Assembly (NCBI GenBank): GCA_016110215.1
Contig: JADWQD010000005.1
Coordinates: 1,116,001 to 1,180,000, forward strand
DNA from: Capronia americana
Taxonomy: Eukaryota > Ascomycota > Eurotiomycetes > Chaetothyriales > Herpotrichiellaceae
DNA: 64,000 nucleotides
Reading direction: 5' to 3'
In this document: positions 21,781 through 32,421 of the stretch, piece after piece
How positions within the stretch are numbered: position 1 is the first letter of the stretch
How the letters are laid out: every line of letters begins with the position of its first letter
The notes under the pieces: generated by a model
Told to the model about the DNA's origin: nothing
The model's input: the letters and a program-made list of their open reading frames with translations, nothing else
The model's database searches: none
Program-made: the position numbers and the translations under genes

Positions 21781-23322
21781 TGGGCCAGGAGTCAACAATC
21801 GTACCGCTGGTCGTGGTAATCAAAGCTGTGTTCCTTGTGAACGGGACCGTGGGGGTGCTGACGTTGTACGTGGCCAGCAAAGTGACTCTGAAATTGAACG
21901 GACACTCTCACACGTCGGTGCCGGACGGGCAGCACAACCTCTGGACGAGGCAGAATTCTCCTGCGTAAACGTCCGGTCAAGCTGGTCATCACCTCTCGCA
22001 TCCGTGGAGAGGTCTTGCGTCCCAAGGCGTCAGTCACATGCTGGGGTAAAATCGGGATAGAAGCGCGAGGCTTCTGATTTTGCTGCGCCACTCATTCATC
22101 CAGAAATATCGATTGGCCGGTTCCGTAGAAGTCTCTCTTATTCCGTCGGTGCGATGTGCCCAGGGTTAGAGGTACCCAAGGATTTCACAATAGACATAGT
22201 CAGGAGCAAGATTCGAAGGGCGAAGAGCAGGAAGTCGAAACTCGCCGCCCAACCATGGAACGTCGAGTGCAAGTGGCAATCAATGCCAGCTGTTCCATCG
22301 AGGAGATCGTAGATGTGTGGGAAAGACCGCATTCGCATTCGACGAGGCTGTACGGTTGGAGCGAGGTCGCCCCTTTGCCCGGATTCTGTTGCACCTCGTC
22401 CATAAGCCTTGGCGCTGGTCACGTGCACTGCGTTGCGCGCACACCATACGGTGTTGTTGCTGCAATATTCTATAGTTCATACTTCGTAATAATGATAATA
22501 TTGAGTCCAACAGATTCCTGCATCGGATCATGCTCAACCAAAATTTGATGTCTTCTCGCACTCGTACTTTATTCTTGACGTGGAACCCCACATCCGGTTG
22601 TTGTGCTGTGCAGGCTTCACCTTCGGTACGGGGTAGCAGCTCCGAGTCCAGGAAGGGTTGTAGGACTCCTGTTGTTACGCCACAGCTTCGCTCTCCACCG
22701 ACCCCTTTCACCCGGTATAGGATGACGAGTTTGTCCTTCCTGTCTATCCGCCCCGGACCGTGGACTCGACCTGGCTGTAATTGGGATGGCCTCCAGAGTA
22801 TGCATTTCGGCCCGTCGGCACTCAAAGCCAATACAGCAAAGGTACCGCTGCGTCTCCGTCTCTCGGGGCAATATCCAGTAATTCATCACCTATTCTAATA
22901 GGATTTACCTCGCAGGAGAACAAAAGACAGTCAGTCAGTGCTAAGATCGGCTCATAGTTGATTTCAATTCCCTGTACATTTAAGCACGACTCCACAGTTT
23001 CAAAGAAACAAAGATTGGGTCAATTTTTGGGCACAAACGGGCCCAGAAGACACTAGGTATAATTCCGGCGCAGAGAAGATGCAATTGGACTGTCTCAAAA
23101 GCATAGCACACAGGTGATCTTCTTGATACCTTGTTTTCCAGACACTCGTGATAATGCACCTGAGAAATACGACAAACCAATTCTTGGCTGGCCCCCTTAT
23201 AAGGCCAGGGCTGAGCAGTCCCTGTCCCCTTTTTTGCAACGCATGTGCTCCATTTTGGTGTTCCAGCCATCCCCCCCAATATTGGTGCCCAGAGAGGCCT
23301 AGTGGACTCACGTTTGAATCCA
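21781..23322. other. 1.5-kb gene-poor region
   Basis: Overlapping open frames on both strands (largest 22280-22831, minus, 183 codons) show no domain, no spliceable model and no consistent codon bias. I see no gene. The left end (21781-21970) continues the pseudogene-like sequence of copy B. Confidence 0.45.
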
Positions 23323-25383
23323 CTATTCCGCCTTACCAGAGCCTGGTGTAGCAATAACCTCCTCGGCGTGCTCAACGTTCTTCTCACCTAAGCCTTGTTC
23401 GGCATGCTCAGCGTGAACGGTATTTTCCACGTCGTGCCACTCTGCTCCGCCATGATAACGCTCCGCAAAGTAAATGTCTAGAAAAAGTCAGTTGCAACGG
23501 TTCTTCATTCCCCCCAGAAGCCACTGTACCTAGATCTTCTAGACTCTTGCCTTTGGTCTCCACGAAGAAGAACGCCAGAATTGGGACAAAGAGGGCGTTG
23601 AAGACTCCTAGGATGACGTAGTACTTCCATGAGATGTTCTCAAGAGCCGGAGGCGTGACCTCGACTAAAAATCAAGTCAGTTCCTCGTAACGAAAAGCGA
23701 GAGCGGGTGAGGGTGAACGTTCGAGAACGCGTACCTATCAAGAAATTGAACATCCAGTAGCAGACTTTTTGCATTCAATTAGTTCTTCTCCCTTAGCATA
23801 TTGGAGGTGAGACGCTTACCAACTGCGAGTCCCATGCCGTGCGATCTGCCTTTCAGAGGAAGGATCTCTGGACCATACATCCAAGACGGTCCCAGCCAGC
23901 AGGAGCTGAAGAAAGCAAAGTAGATATAAATGAAGCTGACAATGACAATGCCGTATGTATGTGCTGAGGGCGAACTTTCAGGTGGGAGGTTTGCAAACAC
24001 ACCCGCCACAATGAAAAAGCAGACTGCTTGACCAATGGAACCGATAATCAAGAATGGCTTGCGGCCCACTCTGTCAATAGTAAACACCGGCTAGGGGACA
24101 GTCAGCAATTCCATTTTTGCACCATGGACAGTGAGGAGGGACACACAATCAGCGAGGAGACGACAGAAATGACCGAGATCAGTCCTGCAATCCAAAGCGC
24201 ATCTGCTCGTGCCACACCAATAAAGGTGATGAGGAGCGTCGGAACATAGTAGGTAACGGAGTTGATCTGGATAGTTTAGCTAAAAAAGTCCAAAACCGCC
24301 ACCACAGATACAAGGCTTACCCCGGTGAGTTGCTGAAAGACATTGATGAGACAAGCCATGAGAACCCGTTTGCCATTTTGAGTAGGCCCCCCCTTGAACT
24401 GATGGGAAAAAGTAGGATTAGTTTGTGTTCTTGGGCCAAGGGTTTGAAGACAGCTTACCAGGCTTTTGAACCAGAGCAAGCCGTTGATATTCTCCAAACG
24501 AGCCACTTCCTCCATCTCCATCATGGTCTTCACAACCTCGGGACTATCTGGCCTCGTCTCCTTGCTGCCGAGTTGGACCAATGCTTGCACAGCCTCGTCC
24601 ATTTTACCTTTGAGGACGAGCCAGCGAGGTGACTCGGGCAGGAATGGCATCACGACGAACGTTGCGGCGATGAATACCAGTTGAAAATAGATCGGGAACT
24701 CAAAGGCGGCCGCACTGTCGTTGGAACCGAGGCCATAGTTGACCCATTGGGCGAGAAAGAGTCCCAGGGCGCAAAGTGACAATTCAATCGACATTAGCAT
24801 GCCGCGGTGGCGAGCTTCCAGACGTCAGAAAACGCATGGCCTGTAGATGAAGCTGAGTCAAACCTTGCGCGGTCTCAGCCTGATACACGCCAATGGTGGA
24901 CGTGAGTTGACCAACTCCGATTCCTGAAACGACTCCTGGAAACTTGAGTCAGTTCCCGAAAATGGCAAGGTCAGATGCTCGAAGGACATATGTGAACTTA
25001 CGGCCCACAATCAAATGAGCGATGGTCTTGGCTGTGCCTTGCAGGATCGCACCCACCGCCGCGACAAGGCAGCCAACCATGATCGTTCTCTTGCGACCGA
25101 GGGCATGTCCAAAAAGCAGACACAGAATTGCTCCGACGGCACCTCCAATGTCATATATGGCATTGATGGTGCCTAGCAGACCAGACTTTGGATTGTCGAA
25201 CGTCTCCAGAAAGTAGGGTGTGACAATCACTCCCGAGAAGACTCCCTGGTCATAGCCGAAGAGGAAAAAGCCCGAGGAGCAGGCGAAGGTGATGATGGCC
25301 TGGAGGCGAGTGCCACGTACGTTGGACAAAGTATTCTTCATGTTGGGCAGGAGGAGAGATGGAATTGTCGATAGAGAGGACAA
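23323..25383 (-). CDS. Sugar porter family MFS transporter
   Basis: Nine exons on the minus strand: 25383-25002, 24935-24864, 24814-24459, 24398-24321, 24266-24147, 24090-23820, 23764-23735, 23664-23530 and 23477-23323, giving 532 residues with about 12 membrane segments. Sugar-porter signatures: GYDQGVFSG in TM1, GHALGRKRT after TM2, ETAQARHRGMLMSIEL before TM5, PESPRWLVLKGK after TM6, FQQLTGINSVTYY in TM7 and FVETKGKSLEDL at the end of TM12. It should import a hexose, polyol or related small molecule with H+. Exon 7 is only 30 nt and encodes CYWMFNFLI. Its start faces that of Baeyer-Villiger monooxygenase 1 across 510 bp, so co-regulation is plausible. The second in-frame ATG at 25341 is an alternative start. 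Confidence 0.9.
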
Positions 25384-25893
25384 GTTGCTCGACTATAGAT
25401 TTGGTGTCCTTACGAGCCAACTTAAGCGATCAGGGTGTAGAAGAAACCTCTGTGGGTGTGCGAAAACGCGGGTAGGAGTCCTCCACGGGGTAAACCCTCG
25501 GGTGAGAACTCTAAGGCAGCTTGAATCTATCAGGCTCTCCTTTGAATCTGATGGCCGCAGCATTGCAAAGCACGGTATGTACTGCCTGGTCTTCGAGCTC
25601 CGACCGGATCGGAAGCATTTTCTTCGGCTTCTTCCGATCCGGATCATCTAGATCCTGTTTCGGCTTCCCCATAGAGTGACTAGCCGCTTTCGGAACCCCG
25701 GCCCCACCCTGTGGAATACTCGCCCTTTCCCGGGGCACCTCGTGGACAACTGGTAGCAACATGCCAATGCGAGACCGCAGAATATAGGCGTCATTAATCG
25801 CACCTGGGCTCGCAATGCTACACATCGAATCTTCGGTTTCTCGAATGTTTTGTCCAAACTTGCTGCAATCCACGAACGAACTACAAATAGTCA
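25384..25893. promoter_or_regulatory. Divergent promoter of sugar porter and Baeyer-Villiger monooxygenase 1
   Basis: 510 bp between two divergent starts. It includes a CGGATCGGAAG/CTTCCGATCCGG inverted pair at about 25608-25645 (GGATCGGAAGC..., ...CTTCCGATCCGG), an imperfect hairpin or palindromic operator candidate. No gene seen. Confidence 0.45.
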
Positions 25894-27910
25894 ATGGGGC
25901 AAACCATAGAACTCCGGTCGATCGACGACGAAGCCCCCCTCAAAGTCATCGTAATTGGGGCCGGCGTTTCTGGAATCATTGCTGGAATTAGATTTCCTCA
26001 GCGTATTTCCAATCTCGACCTTGTCATCTATGACAAAAATCCAGACATTGGCGGGACATGGTTTGAAAACCGGTATCCGGGCGTCGCTTGTGGTATGGCT
26101 CTCTGCGATCTTCTCGATTCTATCAGTGTTGACATGACGCTGTCGCAGACATTCCAGCACACTCATATCAATTGAGCTTCGAGCCCAACCCAAGATGGCC
26201 TGAGTTCTATGCTTCCGGCAAAGCCATCCACCAATACTGGAAGGACGTGGCATCCAAGTACGGAGTGAACAAGTATGTCAAGCTCAACAGCAAGATCATC
26301 GAAGCACGATTCAATGAATCCACGTCAAAGTGGCACGTCAAGGTCAGCCGAACCGATAGCGGCGAAATCTTCGATGATACGGCCGATGTTCTCTACAACT
26401 GCATCGGCGCTCTGAATGAATGGAAGTGGCCCAAAATCAAAGGTCTGCACGACTTCAAGGGCGATCTTCTTCATAGCGCCAATTGGGACGAAAGCTGGGA
26501 CCCTACCGTAAGATAACCATCATTTACGTGCGGGCTCTCTGGTGTCAACTGACAATGTCGTAGGGCAAGACGGTTGCCGTGATCGGCTCAGGATCAAGTG
26601 CCATTCAGATTATTCCGGTCCTGCAACCCAAGGTGAAGAGAATTGATAACTATGTCCGCGGGCGCACTTGGATCTCGCCCCCTTTCGCCCCCAGCGAAGT
26701 GGAGAAGCACACTTCCGAGGAAGCCAACTGTAGGACGACCTGGACCGATTGACAGGAGTGAAGCTAACTGGAATGCAGTCAAGTTTAGTGAGGAAGAGAT
26801 CCAGCAATTTATTGACGATCCAGAATTTTACCATGCCTACAGAAAGAGTGAGTGTGGTCCTGACCAGCAACGCCACCATTTATATCTAGGGTCGTGGGAG
26901 CACCTACTGACCAAAGTCCAGAGATCGAACATGAGCTGCAATCCTTCCATGGCATCACATTTCGGGGCCAGATGTCAAAGGACGCAACGGCCACTTTCAC
27001 AAAGTCTATGGCTTCCAAGCTGGCTCCCAAGCCCGAGATTCTGGACAAACTCATTCCCGATTTCCCGCCAGCGTGCCGGCGACTGACACCGGGACCGGGC
27101 TATCTTACGGCTTTGACGAAAGACAATGTGGATTTTATCACGACAGAGATTGCCAACGTCACCGAGGAGGGCGTCGTGACCAAAGACGGTATCACGCGCG
27201 CGGTGGACGCCCTCGTCTGCGCCACCGGGTTTGACACGACGTGGACTGGCCGGTTCCCTATAATCGGAAGAAAAGGTCGTCTACTGGCTGATAAATGGGC
27301 CGAGTACCCCAAGACCTATATCGGCGTCGCCACTGACGAGTTCCCCAACATGTTTATGTCGCTCGGCCCCTCCTCGGCAGTGGGCACAGGGAGTCTCAGT
27401 ATCATTTTGGAGCGTACAGGAGACTATGTCTGCGCGGCAATCCAGAAGATGCAGCAACAAGCCATCCGGTCGATCGAAGTCCGGCCGAAGGCCGTGGACA
27501 CCTTTTATGAATACAGCAAAGCATATTTCGCCAACACTGTCTTCACTTTGAACTGCCGCTCGTGGTACAAGGGTGGTACCGCGGACGGCCAGGTTTCCGC
27601 CTTGTGGCCAGGTGAGATGCGCTGGACTTCCCCTCTTAGGCAGGAGATTTGGCGAACTAACAGCTCTTTAGGATCCTCCCTGCACTATATCAAGGTCTTG
27701 AGCAACCCGCGATGGGAGGACTATGATTATGAAATGGTCCACGACAACGACGCGGCTTGGTTGGGAGATGGGTGGACTGTGGCTGAGAGGAATGAAAACA
27801 TGGACAGAGCGTATTACCTGAACCCGGAAAACATCGACTTCCCACCAGTACCACATGGGACTACTAACGGAACAAACGGAACAAACAGGCACACCGCAGT
27901 GAAAGTCTAG
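25894..27910 (+). CDS. Flavin-binding Baeyer-Villiger-type monooxygenase 1
   Basis: Six exons: 25894-26092, 26149-26507, 26564-26729, 26779-26847, 26922-27611 and 27672-27910, giving 573 residues. GAGVSG at residues 22-27 binds FAD. GTWFENRYPG and DIPAHSYQLSFEPNP are typical of class B flavin monooxygenases, GSGSSA binds NADPH, and the Baeyer-Villiger fingerprint F-x-G-x3-H-x3-W is present as FKGDLLHSANW. CATGFDTTW follows in the second FAD half. The C-terminal WYKGGTADGQVSALWPG is typical of fungal cycloalkanone/steroid-type enzymes. It should insert one oxygen next to a carbonyl, making an ester or lactone. The last intron is 60 nt without stop, so an unspliced reading also stays open, but splicing recreates the conserved WPGSSLHY. 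Confidence 0.9.
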
Positions 27911-28588
27911 GCATGTTGCCATAGCTCCAGGTGTCGTGGGTTGAGATGATGATGCCTATTCCGTCTACATCTTCTGATCTTTCGACTCCTGCTGAGATAT
28001 AACATAATCTATCGTCAGGTGATTACTCTGTACCATTGTGTAAATCGTTAACGGGCCTCCATTCGTTGTCAAGATGGTACGCAGACCCATCAACGCTGCG
28101 TGAAGCATAGAGACGTTCGCCTCGCGGATGCGCAACATGAAGTGATCCGAGCTTGCACCGACAGTTGGATGCGATTCCGGCACGGATGGATCGACTTTGA
28201 CGTGGAGATGGAATGGCACCCCTTTGACCAGGATACGGCAAGGCATAGGTCCGGGTTGAAGGTGATACGGCTGTTGGCTTCATTACGCGACACAACTACG
28301 GCCCGAAGATGGGAGCTGAAGCAGCGGAGCACAACCCGGGAAGGGCCATCGCTCTCCGGGAAAGATCAGACCTTCCGAGAAGTGTTAGACACGTGACAGG
28401 TGCGTCGTCCGACTGGCAGGATTGGGTAGAGGCCTCCGATCCGAATAGCTCGTTGAGGAAGTCAAGGTTGAATAGAATTTATGTTTCATATAGCCCTTTT
28501 GCTGAAGAATCTGCATTCGTTAATAGTTCATTTGAAACAGTTCTAGAGCCACCTCGTGCTTTGAACACGAAGAGCACCACGCCAAAAC
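27911..28588. other. Intergenic region upstream of SDR gene
   Basis: No gene supported. Overlapping minus-strand frames at 27965-28332 and a plus-strand frame from 28309 (a shadow of the next gene) show no domain. Holds the promoter of the SDR at 28589. Confidence 0.45.
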
Positions 28589-29470
28589 ATGCCAGTCGCA
28601 ATCATTACTGGAGCAGCCTCAGGGATTGGGCTTGCCCTGAGTCGACACTTCTCGGAACAAGGTTGGCAAGTTGCGCTCGCAGACGTCGATGTAGCTGCAG
28701 GAGAACGAGCCGCTCAGGAGCTCGGCGAACGGGCTTTCTTTCACAAAACAGACGTCTCGAATTGGGACGACGTCGCCACGTTGTTCAAAGAGACCAAGCG
28801 GAAATTTGGGCGTGTGGACTATGTCGCCGCCAACGCTGGCGTCGCCGATCTCCAGAGTCTGTACGAGAAACAGCCGGGGGAACCGACGAAACCCAATCTG
28901 AAGACGATCGATATCGACCTGATAGGTCCGATCTACTGTCTGTGGCTGGCGGCACACTATTTCCGAATGAATGGAGGGCAAGGAGGCACCATCGTCATCA
29001 CGAGCTCGAGTGCTGGCCTATACAAATTTCCCACCAATCCACAATACGCCGCAGCAAAGCATGGAGTGCGTACATGGAGCCCCCTCCCCCGGGACACGGG
29101 TCACCTGCCTACACCTAAAGTTACTGACTGACTGATCGTTGTGTAGATCGTGGGCTTGGTGCGATCCGCCGCCCCTGTGTTCCAGAAAGAGAACATCAGA
29201 TTGAACTGTGTTTGTCCAGCTTTCGTGCCGACAAACCTCGCTCCGAGTTCTTTGCTCCAGGCGATGCCCAAAGAACATCTGACTCCGATGAGCACTATCG
29301 TCCGGGCATTCCAGAACTTTGCGAGTGACCCGAGTCTAGTTGGCAAAGCAGCGGAATGCTCACTGGGTGAGATCTACTATCGCGATCAAGTCGACTACTG
29401 TAATGAAAGCGAGCGGTGGATGGGAGAAGAGAGTGCAAGACTCTGGGAAGAAGGATACAACCTAAAATGA
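28589..29470 (+). CDS. Short-chain dehydrogenase, 15-PGDH-like
   Basis: Two exons, 28589-29065 and 29147-29470, 266 residues. TGAASGIG at 7-14 binds NAD(P), AANAG is the structural motif, TSSSAG carries the catalytic serine and YAAAKHG the Tyr-x3-Lys pair. The intron falls right after KHG, the same place as in the SDR at 43102-44328, and the C-terminal halves are also similar (MPKEHLTPMSTIVRAFQ against VPKEILTPYTTIVRAIQ). The two are therefore paralogues. It probably oxidises a secondary alcohol to a ketone, a possible substrate for the adjacent Baeyer-Villiger enzyme (inference). It lies on the same strand as that enzyme, 678 bp downstream, and converges on the next SDR. Confidence 0.9.
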
Positions 29471-29748
29471 TGAAGTCGAATACTCTGCAGACCTCGGGAC
29501 ACCGCTGTCCATGTAAACACAAGTACAATACCTAGCTATTGTCTACCATGTCTATTTTGCAACCATTGCACAAGTCAACATTTGGTACTTCTCTGTCATA
29601 TGAATATTGTCTTTTCAGTTTCACGTCCTTTGGCTTTGTTGGATTCCAGCTGAAATCCGTAGCGCAGTTCATTTTATATGTCCGTTGAGCTCCGAGGCAG
29701 TGCCGTTGGGAGCTTTTCCCTTGCTATGGTTGACCCAGTTGGAACCCT

Positions 29749-30876
29749 TTACCTGTCAGATTGGGCTGTAATGCTCTTCTGTGGGAGGGATGTTAAACTC
29801 ACTGCACCAAGAGCTGCCACTGATCGGTTCAATTGTTGGCTGGGTATCTCTCCAAGCCACAATGGCTGTGTTTTGTCTAGACCCTCTTCAATCTCCCATC
29901 CGTTGCCACCTTCGACATAGACTGCGCGGCCCGCCAGGTCGGTTGCCGCGGCGATGTGAAGGATGACTCTCGCGACGTCGGCAGGTGTATTTGTTGGCAG
30001 ACCTGCCCCGATCCAGGTGTCCTTGATTCCGTCGACCATGCCGGTCAGTGTCATGGAGGGGCAGACACAGTTGATGCGGATCTTGGAAGCTATGGGCTCA
30101 AAGGATCGCAGGCTTCGCATCAAACCCATCACTCCATGCTTTGTGGCCTTGAAGTTGATCAGCCAATGGACGAAAAACTCGAAGAGATGGTCGAAGACAG
30201 ACCTGGTAGACGAAAAGGCCCGGGTATTCCTTGAAACCGGCCACCGAGGATATCAGGATGAGACTTTTGTCCTCGGATGGCTGCTGGCCTTGGCTCAGAA
30301 ATACGCAGGCGATGCGAGAGAAATATAAGGAGCCATTCAGGTTGACATCGACCACCTTGGTGGTAGGTTTCTGTGGGGATCAGACAGTCAACAATCTCAT
30401 CGTCTCACTGATTTTCCCGTCCGAAGATCGGGTGGAATGTACAGTACCATCTTCACACTTTCCAGCGTCCCCGGAGGATCGAACCAGCCCGCTATTTCCG
30501 CCAGGCCGGCGATGTTTGCGGCGATGTCGACGCGGCCGAACGCCTCGTAAGCGACTTGAAACAAGCGGTAGACATGGTCGTAGTTGGTGATGTCGGTCGG
30601 CACAAATATGAGCTGACTCGCCACGTTTTGGTCTCGGGCGGTCAGCTCGGCCACCTTCGCATTGCCTGCGGCTTCGTCGATGTCGCCGAACACAACGCGG
30701 CACCCACGGGCCAGGAAAGCTTCGACGGATGCTGCCCCAATGCCGCTACTCCCACCTTAACGCTCTGGTCAGCTAGATGTGTTTGCAGTGTCACCGAGGT
30801 TGGGCATACCTGTTAGGACGACGACCTTTGAGGCCAGTTTCCCTTCATCGATCTCGCCCAAGATGATGCGAGACAT
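29749..30876 (-). CDS. Short-chain dehydrogenase, 15-PGDH-like
   Basis: Four exons on the minus strand: 30876-30810, 30755-30448, 30370-30203 and 30147-29749, giving 313 residues. The glycine motif TGGSSGIG is reconstituted across intron 1, NIAG replaces NNAG, ISSVAG has the catalytic serine and Y-Q-A-T-K, reconstituted across intron 3, gives Tyr-x3-Lys. The intron-3 donor is GTCTGT, weaker than its neighbours. The C-terminal tail of about 40 residues after GGNGWEIEEG is an extension with no SDR role known to me. Its stop lies 278 bp from that of the SDR at 28589, tail to tail. Substrate unknown. Confidence 0.87.
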
Positions 30877-32421
30877 GGCGGAAATGTGAAATCAGATATT
30901 GACCACCGGTGGCAGGTGGCCAAGTGTCCATTCCAGCTTGCTTTTTCTACACGAGGCTAAGACCAGTAACCATCCAGGGTATCGACAGTATTGCTACGGC
31001 CGCGTGAAGGTCCTGCTGATTCCTGGCGGCGAGCACACGGGGTGCTCGATGCACCCGACACGCATCCGGATGGGCCAACAACGCTTCGGGAAGTCTGTCG
31101 GCCTTCCTTCGGAACCAGAATCCTTGAGAGCCGAAGGGTCTGGGCTTCTGTCGTCGGATGCGGTCAGCCTACGCTTAATTTACCAGCGATGCTTCTATCA
31201 GCATAGAAGAAGTCGATTGCGGAACCTAACTTGGACCGTCATAACCATAGACTCGGGACGGATTCGATTCCTGGAGAACAACTTGAAAGCGTCTGCGCCA
31301 CAACTTTTGAATCTGTGGTCGCGGCGCAAGCAGGCACTCTGGAATCCCATCATATGGCCACACTGTCAGATACATACCTGTCCGTGAGAATAATTACAAA
31401 AGCTAGGCGCTGCCAGAGACGTTGTTGCTCGTGACTAGCTTCGTGCTGTTTAGGCAGCCTTGAGGCGAATTCATCACCTGATATGCACTTCTGTAGGGCA
31501 CACCTATGTAGTTTGGTGTTCGGCGCGCCTGGAGATACGGAGTTCCCCCTGGTGGCAACGGCAGGTGCATAGTCCGTGTGCCAGTGCCAGCTGACTAGTT
31601 GAACACATTTTCCCAGAAATATGTACCTATGAATTACTGTACTTATTTCACGATATAACAGTGCACTTCTCCAGGGTGATTTTGGTCAGATGACTCCACA
31701 AGTCGAACGTGACTACAAAGCCTACCGTAAGTGAAGCCTAAGAAACTGGCCCGCCCAGTTAAGAATTAGGGGCTGCTTCCCTTGGAATATGTGACTTGGA
31801 AGGTTATCCGAGAGTCTGTGAAGACGCCGCCAAGGCCTCACTGGCCATATGAGCTTCTGGAACGCACACGTAATATTACCATAGGTTCGTCACTACTACG
31901 AGTACCTACCTAGTAGGTACCTAGTAGATAGTCAGGCGCCACCCACGACCCCTTTGAATTCATTATGTCCTCTAAATTAAGTCACAAATAATCACTATCC
32001 GGATCCCGTGCTGTAGGGAGTCAACCCTTGGATAAGTATACCAACACTGTCGCCCAATGGCGAGTACCGCAAACACCATCACCCTAAACGGTACCGAGTC
32101 CCCCGTGCTCGGCACTAATTTCTCGTTGGCACCGACATCCCCCAGGCATGGTGCCATTCGTCCACTGGACAATTTCTCTCCGTCCAAGCCCTCCGCACCC
32201 CGCATCCTCTGCCCTGTGCTCGCTACGAGTACCTCATCCTGTGCGCCAAAGAGCAACGGACCCAAGCAGTTGTTGCTGGCCCAATTGCCCCGCACCTGGC
32301 CCTGAGCTAGCTGCCCTAGGGACACTTAGAGCTCCTCCGTACAACCTCGCGTTTTCAATTCCTTTCTTCTCCATGTCACTGTCGCCTGACTTGGCCTCAC
32401 CCACACGCACACGTCGCCACC
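30877..32421. other. 1.5-kb gene-poor promoter region
   Basis: No gene supported. It holds the 5' regions of two divergent genes (SDR and Zn2Cys6 regulator). A small direct/inverted repeat tract, ACCTACCTAGTAGGTACCTAGTAG, lies near 31903-31927; copies of CCTAGTAG abut each other. Several short frames (for example 30899-31387 and 32057-32305) are without family resemblance. Confidence 0.45.

Noticed and set aside
22280..22831. 183-codon minus-strand frame as a gene
   Set aside because: No domain or splice model, and overlapping frames on the other strand are equally long; judged to be chance.
27612..27671. 60-nt in-frame insertion as coding sequence of BVMO-1
   Set aside because: It begins GTGAGA and ends TTTAG, has no stop only because of its length, and removing it restores the conserved WPGSSLHY.
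31250..31280. GGATTCGATTCCTGG as a tRNA T-arm
   Set aside because: No acceptor or anticodon stem could be drawn around it.
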